A stretch of 64,000 nt of DNA from Lachnospiraceae bacterium UBA7784 (GCA_002480925.1 DLDA01000045.1:1-64000); one strand, 5' to 3'. Shown: positions 26,692 to 34,932, counted from the stretch's first letter. Notes: generated by a model not told the origin, from the letters alone. Program-made: numbers and translations.

Positions 26692-29510
26692 CTTGTTACC
26701 CCCTTCATTACCGCCATAATCCGTATATAGGGATTATTCTGTATCGACATGGTGTCCGTAACCCAAGTCGTAAATTTATCAAACAATTCATCTACCATAC
26801 GTTCCTGCTCGCTTTTCTTTCTTTCGCTTTCAAACAACGACAGCTGATAGTATTTATGACGTGTTTCCAGTTCAGCCAGCTTGTCCAATTCTTCATCCAG
26901 AAGCGGATTGATATGGCTCTGATAGCTCTGATAGTACCCCTCCAGATACTTTTTCGCGTGTTCAACGGCATCGGGCAGTAAGCCCTCAGCTTCAGCCACA
27001 TCAGCCTCCGTCAGGCTTGCACTGTTCGGGATCTTTGTGCTTCGGAACCCGGTATGCGCAAGCAGCTCATTCATGCTCAGACTCTTTACGAATCTTCCAT
27101 TCTCATACTGAAGCCCAAACCACTCATCTACCAGCGGAGTGGAACGCTTGTTAGGAATGCTTCCGGTAGCGATGAAGATGGTCTCTTCCGGTTTCATCTT
27201 ATCTGGAATGCCAACAAACGGGGCTTCTCCGCGTCCATACAACAATCCACCTTTATCATTTACCCATGTAAACAAAGGATGCTGTTTCCAGAGATACTGA
27301 ACCTTGGGCCATGCCGTTTCTGCCATGTTATTCTGCATACTTCTCTTCATTTCTTCCATGCAGAATTCCTTATCATCGGACAGCCGTAAATAATCGCCCT
27401 GCGGCATAGCCTCATCAGGGAGTAAAGCAGTAAGGCGCTTTCTCATATCAGGCGTTACTGTCACTTCCATGCCGGATACGGACTGAAGTTTTTCAACGGG
27501 ATGGCTCTCAGACTGGTTAAGATAACTCATCGCCAGGTACAGATAATCGGCATCCGAAAACAGCGTCTCATCATTTTTGACCTTCGCAGGTTCACTTGTA
27601 TCAGCAGAAGCTGCCATCAGTGCCTCGAAAGGATCAAACTCTGCTTCACCGCTATCCAATGTCTCTGAAAATGCAGCTGCATCTGATCCGTTCTCTATTG
27701 CATCGGATACCACTAACTCTTCATCTTCAATGGAGAATTTACCAAGCAACAATGCCGGATCTCCGATATTCTTCAGTGCCTGCTCTTCCTTGGTAATCAG
27801 AATCTCAATAATCCTCATATCACCCTTAATACGTGGATTATTGCTTTCAATCATCATATAGCGGATATCCGGACGCTTCTGCTGCCCATAACGGTCGATA
27901 CGCCCGTTTCTCTGCTGGAACACCATAAGCGACCACGGGATGTCAAAATGGATCATCCTGTGGCTGAGGTAATGCAGATTAAGTCCTTCTGATGCGACAT
28001 CCGAAGCAACCAGTACTCTGACCGGAGCTTCCTCTCGCCCAAAGTTCTCAACAATTGTCTGCTGCTCTGCGTCGCTCATAACGCCTGAAATTTCCTGAAT
28101 CGCATTGGCCGGCATTTTAAGATCCTCGCGGAGTCTTGCCGCCAGATATTTCATGGTCTCAATGCGCTCTGTAAAGATAACAACACGGTCATCTGTTGCT
28201 CCGGTCCATCCGTATTCTTTATCTTTCAACAAAGTCAGGAGCTGTTGATACCTTGAAAAGTCCGAAGGAGTAATATTCTCCAACGCGCTCTTCAGTTCTT
28301 CTAGTGCGCGGATATCCTTGATCTCGTTGTCTGAGTACTTCTTACGAAGCTTGTTAAGTCTGGCATCAATGCTCTTGATGCAGGCTGCCGGGCTGGAAAA
28401 AAGCGACTTCTCCAGACTGGTCTTAAAGAGCTGTCCTTGAGCTCTTGTTTTACTCAAATCCATCTGCAGCTGCATCTCTGCAAAAATATCAAAAGCGATC
28501 TCTTCCTTTGCTGATGCTTTGCAACGCTGTAGCTCAATTCTTCTTTCCAGGAACGATCCGCTGACCTGATCCTTCACATCCTTCTTGAAACGACGCACGC
28601 ACAGGCCTTTAATATCATCCTTGGTATAATCATCCGGATTCGCGATAGCTGTAGGATCCAGCATATTCATCAACGATGCAAAACTCTTCGCCCGTCCATC
28701 ATGCGGTGTCGCTGAAAGCATAATCATAGTATCTGAACGATCCGCAAGCAGCTTAGCCAATCTGGAACGCTGCGCCTGATGATCGCCACGCTCTGCAACA
28801 TTCTGAGCCTCATCGATTACAATAATGTCCCAGTATGCCTTCTCCAGATGTGTTCTGTATTCAACGTCTCTCTTCAGCGTATCAATAGACACGATGGTCT
28901 TGTCGTAATAACTGAATGGGTTATAATTTGACGGAAGCTTCGCCCTGATATCATGGATTTTCTTTGAGTCCAGACGCACCAGCGGTATCGTGAAGCGGTT
29001 CCACATTTCTTTCTGGAACTGCGTCATCATGCTCTTAACAGTAACAACCAGTATCCTCCTGCCTTTTCCTCTGGCAATCAATTCGCTCATCAGGATACCG
29101 GCTTCCAGTGTTTTACCAAGGCCAACTGTATCTGCAATCAGGATGCGCTGACGCGGTCTGCGAAGCGAAATCTGCGCAGGTTCAAGCTGATAAGGCATCA
29201 GGTCCATAGCCGCCTTATCTCCGATATGTAGATCTGTATCTGTCGGGATCTGTTGCCTCCACTGACTTTCCAGATACAACTGTGTCCGCCGGAAGAAAGA
29301 TGACCCATCAATGACAAGCTTTACATCCTTCGGATCCACTACTGCAATCTCTTCCAGATCAGTCAGAAATACAGCCTCTTTGTCCTTTACTAATGGCGAT
29401 ACGCCAACACAGTAAAGGGCATTATTCCCCATGTTGTTCTTTTCGACCTTCTTAACCATCCATTCTTCATCTCGAATGATGGTCCTCATCCCTGGTGCGT
29501 AATCTACCAT
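26688..29510 (-). CDS. SNF2-family helicase, DrmD-like
   Basis: A 940-residue SNF2/HepA-type superfamily 2 ATPase. Walker A is ADTVGLGKTLEAGI near residue 128, motif II IVIDEAQNVAERGDH near 232, motif III MLSATPHDGRAKSF, and the C-terminal RecA part contains VVIFTERIETMKYLA, SDVASEGLNLHYL and QQRNGRIDRYGQ near 538. The last 350 residues are a helical extension of unknown role. DrmD, the SNF2 protein of class 1 DISARM, has this architecture and lies directly before drmMI, as here. Start: ATG at 29510 after AAAGGA. An HTH regulator gene lies 14 bases upstream. Similar proteins also exist outside DISARM, so the name rests on context. Confidence 0.8.
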   Translation of the reverse strand: MVDYAPGMRTIIRDEEWMVKKVEKNNMGNNALYCVGVSPLVKDKEAVFLTDLEEIAVVDPKDVKLVIDGSSFFRRTQLYLESQWRQQIPTDTDLHIGDKAAMDLMPYQLEPAQISLRRPRQRILIADTVGLGKTLEAGILMSELIARGKGRRILVVTVKSMMTQFQKEMWNRFTIPLVRLDSKKIHDIRAKLPSNYNPFSYYDKTIVSIDTLKRDVEYRTHLEKAYWDIIVIDEAQNVAERGDHQAQRSRLAKLLADRSDTMIMLSATPHDGRAKSFASLMNMLDPTAIANPDDYTKDDIKGLCVRRFKKDVKDQVSGSFLERRIELQRCKASAKEEIAFDIFAEMQLQMDLSKTRAQGQLFKTSLEKSLFSSPAACIKSIDARLNKLRKKYSDNEIKDIRALEELKSALENITPSDFSRYQQLLTLLKDKEYGWTGATDDRVVIFTERIETMKYLAARLREDLKMPANAIQEISGVMSDAEQQTIVENFGREEAPVRVLVASDVASEGLNLHYLSHRMIHFDIPWSLMVFQQRNGRIDRYGQQKRPDIRYMMIESNNPRIKGDMRIIEILITKEEQALKNIGDPALLLGKFSIEDEELVVSDAIENGSDAAAFSETLDSGEAEFDPFEALMAASADTSEPAKVKNDETLFSDADYLYLAMSYLNQSESHPVEKLQSVSGMEVTVTPDMRKRLTALLPDEAMPQGDYLRLSDDKEFCMEEMKRSMQNNMAETAWPKVQYLWKQHPLFTWVNDKGGLLYGRGEAPFVGIPDKMKPEETIFIATGSIPNKRSTPLVDEWFGLQYENGRFVKSLSMNELLAHTGFRSTKIPNSASLTEADVAEAEGLLPDAVEHAKKYLEGYYQSYQSHINPLLDEELDKLAELETRHKYYQLSLFESERKKSEQERMVDELFDKFTTWVTDTMSIQNNPYIRIMAVMKGVTR

Positions 29511-29524
29511 AACAATCTATCCTT

Positions 29525-29773
29525 TCAATCTTCCGCATGCTGTTCAGAAGACATATCCTTTTCTTCCACAGGAACCATCTCCATGATGTCAGAGAAATCG
29601 CATTCCAAAGCATTGCAAATCTTCACTAGAACATCTGTCGTGATATTCGCGTTCTTTCCAAGCTTCGCAAGTGAAGCTGTGCTGATTTCGCTCTCATCCT
29701 TCAGTTTTGTACGATTCCACTTTTTATCAATCAACAGTTTCCAAAGTTTATCGTAACTAATGGTCTTTTTCAT
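29525..29773 (-). CDS. XRE-family (Cro/CI-like) regulator
   Basis: An 82-residue protein consisting mainly of a HTH domain: KLWKLLIDKKWNRTKLKDES (helices 1-2), ISTASLAKLGKNANITTDVL (recognition helix), VKICNALECDFSDIMEMV (closing helices), plus an acidic tail. This is the short Cro/CI-like regulator often found in restriction-modification and defence loci, where it can delay or balance expression. It lies between the ABC-three-component genes and the SNF2 helicase gene, 35 and 14 bases from its neighbours, so it is embedded in the transcript. No operator can be named with confidence; a promoter in front of this gene could separate the two halves but none stands out. Confidence 0.8.
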   Translation of the reverse strand: MKKTISYDKLWKLLIDKKWNRTKLKDESEISTASLAKLGKNANITTDVLVKICNALECDFSDIMEMVPVEEKDMSSEQHAED

Positions 29774-29808
29774 GGTCTTTCCCTCTTTATTCTCACATGC
29801 AATGTGCG

Positions 29809-31662
29809 TTACTCTTCTTCGGGATTTCTTACACTATGCAGGAATCCATAACGTCCCTGCTCTTCATCCATCGTAAACGTTATCCGATTCGCATTCTGAT
29901 AGTTTACCGTCTCTGGGAGCTCATTTTCGGCTACGATCAGCTGGTTATTGCCACAATGATCGATAATGTATTGAATCAAAGATTCTCTCATTCCCTTTGT
30001 GGCCTTCTCACTTTCCTTGATGCTGTATTTCTTTTCCTTTAGAGACAGGATCGGCGAATCTAACACAAGAAAATGTGACGCATACTTCCCGTTGCTCTCA
30101 AGGTACTTCATCAGGTTAAAAAGCATTATTGTATTCAGAAATGCGCGATATCCTTTACCCTGGTTTTTCTTATGTCTTCCCCCAACAACAACATCAGCTG
30201 TATTAATATTTAGATACGATTCAGGTCTTCCAGTATAAGCGCAATCCTTTATCATTTCATTGACGGAATCACTCAGATCCTTCCAGATGTTTTTATCAAA
30301 ATTCTTTTTTGCATCAAACTTTGTCGCAGTCTCATCCTCTTCGTTTTCCTTCTCGAAAACATCTGTACTCAACTCCGTCGACATATATGATATGGACTGC
30401 AGTTGCTGCCTTACCTGCTGAATTCTACGGAATTCTGCGACAGCAGCCCTGAGCTCTGCAGCATGAGGTCTGAGATTTTGATTCAACAGTTTTGTAATAT
30501 TACTGTTCTGAGCATTTAATGCTTTCAGCGTTTCTTCAAGTTCTTTTATCTCTTTTCTGGTATCTGTCTCCGTTACTTCCAGATCACCCAATTGCAGTCT
30601 GATACGTGCAAGTTCGGATTTAGCAGATTCAACATATGAAGTACGATCCTCTTCTTCGGCATCCATCTCATGCCCGCAGAACGGACAATTATCCTTGTGA
30701 TGAACGGTCTTCCCCTTAGCATCGCCATCCACAATAAAATTCAATCTCTTAATATCAGACATATATTGTGAATGGAGTGCCCGGTATCTATTGCCCAGGA
30801 ATCTGGCTTCCTGAAGCTTTGCATTCACTTCATATATTTGTGCAAGTAACTTCCGGCTTTCCTCAGAGGCATCGACAATCTGCCTTTCAACCTTTTCTAT
30901 TTCAGCCACAAACTCGTCTATCTTGGCATCAATATCTACGCCATCATCAGCAGCCAAGGCTTCTTCAAGCTGTTCCTTCTGTTTTGACAAGTCTGCTATC
31001 TTCTGATTCAGGTAACTAATGACCCCTGCCTTCCGGGTAGCTCTCTTCTCCAGCTCCTCAACGCTGATTTTGGGCAGGAAACGATTTAAATCATCGGATG
31101 TAAGTAGATAGATAAGCGAAGTCAGACTCTTGGTAATCTTGGAATGATCCGGATTATCAAACGGAGTTCGCTTTTCAAATATGTTTTCTTCACTCAGAAA
31201 GAAGAAATGAAAGATAGTACGAATGGTCATCTCTTCATCCGTCGGTGCCTGCGTTGCGATGATTTTAGGGACTTTATCAATACCTATAAGGCTCAACAGC
31301 AATGTGCTGTATTCCCCGTTACTAACTTTATATTCGTCTTTGTCTACTCCTGGAAAATCAGAGTACACTTTCACAACATTCGATCCCTTATCACCGCTGC
31401 TTCCGTCTTCTATCTTTCTTTCAGCCTTAAACGAATAGCCATCGTCAGACTCCATTTCCAGCATAACAGTGTCGTAACCGGTATCATCTTTTGAGAAAGG
31501 TACCTCTTTCCCTGCAAACATGAAGTCGATGCAGCCAATAACATAAGACTTTCCCGTATTAGAAGGTCCTTCAATAAAATTAACGCCATCCTTAAACGGT
31601 ACTGATGAATACTCAACCTTCTCTCCGGAGGCAGAAATCTTGGTAATATAAAATCTGCTCAT
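29809..31662 (-). CDS. ABC-three-component system ATPase with Rad50-like zinc hook
   Basis: A 617-residue SMC/Rad50-like ABC ATPase. The N-terminus has Walker A GVNFIEGPSNTGKSYVIG near residue 32. Two long coiled-coil arms (about 195-300 and 345-410) flank a CPFCGHEM zinc-hook motif near 326. Walker B is FLVLDSPILSL near 534, typical of the DUF3732-like ATPases assigned to ABC-three-component (ABC-3C) conflict systems. Such proteins probably sense nucleoprotein structures and trigger the partner. It overlaps the middle-component gene by four bases (ATGA). The C-terminus (IVAENELPETVNYQ) is complete. Biochemical role has not been shown for most ABC-3C systems. Confidence 0.82.
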   Translation of the reverse strand: MSRFYITKISASGEKVEYSSVPFKDGVNFIEGPSNTGKSYVIGCIDFMFAGKEVPFSKDDTGYDTVMLEMESDDGYSFKAERKIEDGSSGDKGSNVVKVYSDFPGVDKDEYKVSNGEYSTLLLSLIGIDKVPKIIATQAPTDEEMTIRTIFHFFFLSEENIFEKRTPFDNPDHSKITKSLTSLIYLLTSDDLNRFLPKISVEELEKRATRKAGVISYLNQKIADLSKQKEQLEEALAADDGVDIDAKIDEFVAEIEKVERQIVDASEESRKLLAQIYEVNAKLQEARFLGNRYRALHSQYMSDIKRLNFIVDGDAKGKTVHHKDNCPFCGHEMDAEEEDRTSYVESAKSELARIRLQLGDLEVTETDTRKEIKELEETLKALNAQNSNITKLLNQNLRPHAAELRAAVAEFRRIQQVRQQLQSISYMSTELSTDVFEKENEEDETATKFDAKKNFDKNIWKDLSDSVNEMIKDCAYTGRPESYLNINTADVVVGGRHKKNQGKGYRAFLNTIMLFNLMKYLESNGKYASHFLVLDSPILSLKEKKYSIKESEKATKGMRESLIQYIIDHCGNNQLIVAENELPETVNYQNANRITFTMDEEQGRYGFLHSVRNPEEE

Positions 31663-32114
31663 TGATGACCCTCCTGTCGATAAGATTTGCCGCCAAGCTT
31701 AAATATCTCTGCAATCAGTGATCTCTCGGGCTTTCCTTTGGTTGCATTGATTACAGATTTTGCGGCTTTCCTGTACTCACGAGCATATTCACTCGTTAGA
31801 GCACCACAGTAGTCCTCCCCTTCCGGGGTGATGATATATGAAAGACCATCCTTGTAGCTGACAGCCTCTGCAGTACCGTTCAAAACAAGTTCTTTCAACG
31901 CTTCCTTTACAAGATCCCGTTGTGAAGCAAACTCGCTGAACTTCAGATCATTATCGCCGTTAAGATTCTGCTCTGATAAGCCAAACGGCTCACTGTATAT
32001 CGTCATAAAATCCACCGCATAAAGCATGTCCAACGTCTGCGGCATATCATATTCATCCAGTAATATCAGCAGGCGTAAAGAGTTTTCAAACGTTGAATTA
32101 AACAATCGGTCCAT
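31659..32114 (-). CDS. ABC-three-component system middle component
   Basis: A 151-residue winged-helix-like protein (LRLLILLDEYDMPQTLDMLY at the start; AVSYKDGLSYIITPEGEDYC in the wing) that fits the middle component family of ABC-3C systems, probably type 2. These small proteins lie between the ATPase and the C-terminal-domain protein and are thought to link them. The gene overlaps both neighbours, by 17 bases upstream and four bases downstream, so the three proteins are likely made in fixed ratio. The helical C-terminus (SEYAREYRKAAKSVINATKG) is basic. It could bind DNA, but there is no direct evidence. Confidence 0.75.
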   Translation of the reverse strand: MDRLFNSTFENSLRLLILLDEYDMPQTLDMLYAVDFMTIYSEPFGLSEQNLNGDNDLKFSEFASQRDLVKEALKELVLNGTAEAVSYKDGLSYIITPEGEDYCGALTSEYAREYRKAAKSVINATKGKPERSLIAEIFKLGGKSYRQEGHQ

Positions 32115-33069
32115 CGTCGTCTCTCACCCACCCTTCTATAGTGCCGTCCTTTACAAGGAAGTGACATACCCCTTTTTTCTGAGGTACACCTATCCAATCT
32201 GTGTCTCTCAAAAGCCAGCATCTATTCGAATTAAAATCACGTACTCTTCTCAACACAGCTTTAAGTCGAGTCAGGCCGCTTTCCGCAGGATCCTCATAAT
32301 CATCCTTGATATATTCATATGTTTCACTTTTCAGCAGGTCGAACTGATCCTCTTTGTCGTAAATATCTCGTGTGCTACGTCTGACAGCCTCTGCAGCAAA
32401 ATAGTACTTACGCTGTTCTGAAAGATGCTTTTCATACTTCGGATACTCTCCGATTCTATCCATTGGAAAGGTTTTTATGTTTTCTGCTTGAGCATAAGCT
32501 GCTGCAAGTGCTGTCGTATATTCGTGCTCTTCCTTGATTATCGTTTCCGGTATTTCCGCATCCTCCAGCGGATGTCTCTTGTACTCCTCTAACTCTGTAT
32601 CCAGCTTGGCCTTTGCCTCAGGTGTAAGGACATTATCTCTGGTAAGAGAATACAGGTAGACTTGTCCTAAGAATTCATCAAATGTTTCCTTCTTACCCAA
32701 ACGAAGAAGCTCATCTTTTTTGCTGTCAGGTATTTTACCGTCTGCCTTTATATCGCCCCGAAAATGAAAGATAATTTCTTCTTCCATTCCCGGCATAAAG
32801 TGCCGCGTGACATTCTTTTTGAAAAAGGCTCCAATTGATGACTTAACTTCAGGATCTTGCGAATGGCCTTTTATGAGTCTAAGCGGATTGCCCTGTGGTG
32901 CCCTGTTCACAATCTTGCTGGCAGTACCTTTCCCCACTTTGCTTAATGTCATCCCCAAGGGTTCAGCTACACCTCTATAAAGAAGCTCTATGAGTTCAGG
33001 ATCACTGATCTCATCAACAAAAGCATTCTTTATTTCTGCCACTACTGTGGCTAAAACCAGCTCCCGCAA
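32098..33069 (-). CDS. ABC-three-component system C-terminal-domain protein
   Basis: A 323-residue protein, first gene of the 21-kb operon. The N-terminal half is mixed with no nuclease or protease motif that I can name; the middle is helical (EEHEYTTALAAAYAQAENIK); the end (RVRDFNSNRCWLLRDTDWIG, then KKGVCHFLVKDGTIEGWVRD) resembles the C-terminal domain that defines ABC-3C effector proteins. Start is a TTG at 33069, eight bases after GGAGGTGA; no ATG or GTG lies nearby. It would be the effector or sensor partner of the ATPase. The N-terminal region looks to be of an uncharacterised type. Confidence 0.7.
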   Translation of the reverse strand: MRELVLATVVAEIKNAFVDEISDPELIELLYRGVAEPLGMTLSKVGKGTASKIVNRAPQGNPLRLIKGHSQDPEVKSSIGAFFKKNVTRHFMPGMEEEIIFHFRGDIKADGKIPDSKKDELLRLGKKETFDEFLGQVYLYSLTRDNVLTPEAKAKLDTELEEYKRHPLEDAEIPETIIKEEHEYTTALAAAYAQAENIKTFPMDRIGEYPKYEKHLSEQRKYYFAAEAVRRSTRDIYDKEDQFDLLKSETYEYIKDDYEDPAESGLTRLKAVLRRVRDFNSNRCWLLRDTDWIGVPQKKGVCHFLVKDGTIEGWVRDDDGPIV

Positions 33070-33215
33070 TCAGCTCACCTCCCCAAAAAGAAACTTTATG
33101 ATAACTTTATAGGAACCGCTCTAACCCCTTAAAATACTGACTTTTCAAGGTGTTTCGGATATAATGACAGTGTGGGAAGAGACACTCTCCGAACAAAGCC
33201 AATACTCCAAATGAC

Positions 33216-33244
33216 AGTATAGCACAGTTCGGGTGATAAGTAAA
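33216..33244 (-). promoter_or_regulatory. candidate promoter of the defence operon
   Basis: Minus strand TTTACT (33239-33244), a 17-base spacer with TG one base before the -10, and TATACT (33216-33221). It lies about 145 bases upstream of the TTG start, leaving an untranslated leader. The -35 matches consensus at four of six positions. Confidence 0.5.
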
Positions 33245-33502
33245 TAAATTATTTGCGTTCGCAGATAAATATTTCATTCGATTCCCGCTGCAATTCCTAC
33301 TCCGGGCAGTAGGATCACAACCAAATAATCATTAATGCGTAATGCAGCCTGACCATCGGTGGAAAGGATGCAAACCGAAACGGATTTTCCGTTCGATTTG
33401 TATGCCTTCCACCGATTTTATTTTGCGTACAAATCTATAACGTTCACAGCGACATAGTTCGGACCTTCCGTTTCGGCCCTGGGTCGAAGGAGGGCCCGAA
33501 TT
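33245..33502. other. divergent control region with two RNA-type hairpins
   Basis: No gene is seen between the defence operon and the rightward HTH gene (33070-33502, 433 bases). The right part holds a large hairpin (33355-33416) and a second one at 33458-33500. In the second, TTCGG (33458-33462) pairs with CCGAA (33496-33500) and CCTTC (33464-33468) with GAAGG (33486-33490), placing the GGAGG of the rightward gene partly in a stem. Confidence 0.5.
33355..33425 (+). terminator. 62-base near-perfect hairpin with T-rich tail, possible attenuator
   Basis: Bases 33355-33374 pair with 33397-33416 with only two mismatches and one G-T pair, starting from a perfect ten-base stem. An inner AACGGA / TCCGTT stem closes the loop. 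On the plus strand ATTTTATTTTG follows, as in an intrinsic terminator. It precedes the HTH gene by about 80 bases, so it would attenuate it; a protein-binding palindrome is the alternative. Confidence 0.6.
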
Positions 33503-34114
33503 ATGTTTCAGAGTAAAAATTTCTCAAGCAACGAAAACCAGAGTAAATACGGAAACAAGAAACCGTACAACAACATTCCGCCAGCAGCGAACGAAGAGCT
33601 TGCGCCGATGCTCATGACGAAGGAAATGTTCAAAGACAAGTCCATCATCAGAGACAACATCGAGACCTGGAATATCAACGGTCACAAAATCCCCGTAGCT
33701 TTCGCTCCTATCCAGGCAGGTACCCTTGATAATTGGATGAGATTCTTCAACGCTCAGGTTCGCACATATATTGCAACCGGCGGCACAGAGGATTTTCTCA
33801 AAGAAAATGGTCATGAAGACGATCTGTCTTACAACAAGTTTCAGGACGATGCTGAGGGCGACGAAGATCAGAGTGGCTTTGAACCCGGAGAAACACCTTC
33901 TCTCGAAGACACCGTACTTCTCGGTATCATCATCAAGGAACTGATTGCAGAAGTAAAAGGCATCAACCCCAAATACGGCAGAATCCTTGAACTTCTCGGC
34001 CAGAACCGTTCAAAAGGCCAGATCCTCGAAGAATTAAATCTGGGCAAAAGCCAGGGATACGCCGATATCAAGGCTGCCCAGAAAATGGCACGAGACCTTT
34101 ACTACAAAGATTGA
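33503..34114 (+). CDS. hypothetical protein with C-terminal sigma-70 region 4-like HTH
   Basis: A 203-residue protein, the only rightward gene at the island edge. The N-terminus is rich in Asn, Lys and Ser and looks disordered. The middle (VAFAPIQAGTLDNWMRFFNA) and an acidic linker (DDAEGDEDQSGFEPGE) lead to a C-terminal helical region (LGIIIKELIAEVKGINPKYG, RILELLGQNRSKGQILEELN, LGKSQGYADIKAAQKMARDL) that looks like a sigma-70 region 4 helix-turn-helix. A GAAGGAGGG site precedes the ATG. Proteins of this kind occur as cargo of Clostridia integrative elements. It may regulate the island, but this is inference. Confidence 0.6.
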   Translation: MFQSKNFSSNENQSKYGNKKPYNNIPPAANEELAPMLMTKEMFKDKSIIRDNIETWNINGHKIPVAFAPIQAGTLDNWMRFFNAQVRTYIATGGTEDFLKENGHEDDLSYNKFQDDAEGDEDQSGFEPGETPSLEDTVLLGIIIKELIAEVKGINPKYGRILELLGQNRSKGQILEELNLGKSQGYADIKAAQKMARDLYYKD

Positions 34115-34149
34115 TTCATTGAGGTTGCTGACCGATTAAAATAAAGGAA

Positions 34150-34181
34150 GAGCGGCATGCCCGGATGCTGCTCACCTTTTT
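34150..34181 (+). terminator. intrinsic terminator of the HTH gene
   Basis: GAGC-g-GCAT pairs with ATGC-t-GCTC around GCCCGG or so, followed by ACCTTTTT, 35 bases after the stop codon. Confidence 0.6.
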
Positions 34182-34205
34182 GCTGTGTGCCCCTGTATTC
34201 GATTT

Positions 34206-34484
34206 TTATCTCTTAGACGGTCTACCCAGCATCTGCCACTTGTCGTGACTCTGTATGCTCCGGACAGCCTGCTTCAAACTATTCGCACGACCGTGCTGGT
34301 GATATGGATGTGATGCCTTATGCTTATGGAAAATGATACATGTCCCCGGTGTCGGATACTCCGGATTATGAATAAACCAGTAGTGCCCTGTATTCCGGCT
34401 CATAATCGTCACATCAAAAGCATCTGTAAAGATGATGGAGAAATACTTTGGATCCAGAACGGAAAGCTCTTTCGCATTAAACAT
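34206..34484 (-). CDS. small conserved protein paired with SymE-like gene
   Basis: A 92-residue protein (start ATG at 34484) with DVTIMSRNTGHYWFIHNPEY and a His-rich stretch CIIFHKHKASHPYHQHGRAN, then a basic helical tail. It is reminiscent of small accessory proteins found next to SymE-like genes in Clostridia mobile elements, but I cannot assign a function. The conserved histidines could bind metal. The start overlaps the SymE-like gene by eight bases, and an upstream frame extension lacks a ribosome site. Both genes read leftward, away from the rRNA methyltransferase gene. Confidence 0.6.
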   Translation of the reverse strand: MFNAKELSVLDPKYFSIIFTDAFDVTIMSRNTGHYWFIHNPEYPTPGTCIIFHKHKASHPYHQHGRANSLKQAVRSIQSHDKWQMLGRPSKR

Positions 34485-34815
34485 AGGCCTTCCCCCTCTC
34501 CTGATCTTTAGCATATTCTGCCTGCCGCTCTGCCACAAACTGTGCGTGGAGCTTTTTCTTTTCCTTCAGAAAACGTTCATGCAGCCTTCTGGTTTCTTTC
34601 TCCATAAACGCCTTCTCTGCATCGATCAGCTCCGCTCTTGCAGTGTCCAGGCTGATGACGAGCTTTCCATCCTCGCACTTGACCAATACCGGATCTCCGA
34701 TATGGAAACCGGCAGCTTCCAGCCACTGCCCCATCAACCGGATCGCTGGAACGGATTTGTAGTTGTATCCGCTCATTGCATAAACCTTCAGTTCCCGTTC
34801 GTTCTTCTTTGCCAT
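34477..34815 (-). CDS. SymE-like (AbrB-fold) protein
   Basis: A 112-residue protein whose N-terminal half (RELKVYAMSGYNYKSVPAIR, LMGQWLEAAGFHIGDPVLVK, then DGKLVISL) matches the SymE toxin domain, an AbrB-like fold used by a type I toxin in enteric bacteria. The C-terminal half is a long charged helix (RRLHERFLKEKKKLHAQFVA). ATG at 34815 follows AAGGAGG; an earlier in-frame ATG is inside the upstream hairpin leader. Whether this acts as a toxin here is unknown: no antisense RNA can be recognised, and many Clostridia SymE-like genes are mobile element cargo paired with a second small gene, as here. Confidence 0.7.
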   Translation of the reverse strand: MAKKNERELKVYAMSGYNYKSVPAIRLMGQWLEAAGFHIGDPVLVKCEDGKLVISLDTARAELIDAEKAFMEKETRRLHERFLKEKKKLHAQFVAERQAEYAKDQERGKAYV

Positions 34816-34846
34816 GTGTTTGTCCTCCTTTTTCAATCGTTTGGCT

Positions 34847-34895
34847 TGAAACAAAACAAGCTGCAGATCTCGGATCGCTTCCGCATCTGCAGCTT
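34847..34895 (-). terminator. intrinsic terminator of the rRNA methyltransferase gene
   Basis: AAGCTGCAGAT (34858-34868) and ATCTGCAGCTT (34885-34895) form a perfect eleven-base stem with a 16-base loop. On the minus strand GTTTTGTTTC follows. It lies 38 bases beyond the methyltransferase stop. Confidence 0.75.
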
Positions 34896-34932
34896 ATCTA
34901 TTCAAATTCCTATTCGATTGTGAGGCTGAACT

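Noticed and set aside
12112-29510. Calling the locus a canonical class 1 DISARM
   Set aside because: No phospholipase D-like drmC is present, drmA and drmB are on one chain, and extra RelE-SF1 and zinc-ribbon genes occur. DISARM-like is as far as the sequence allows.
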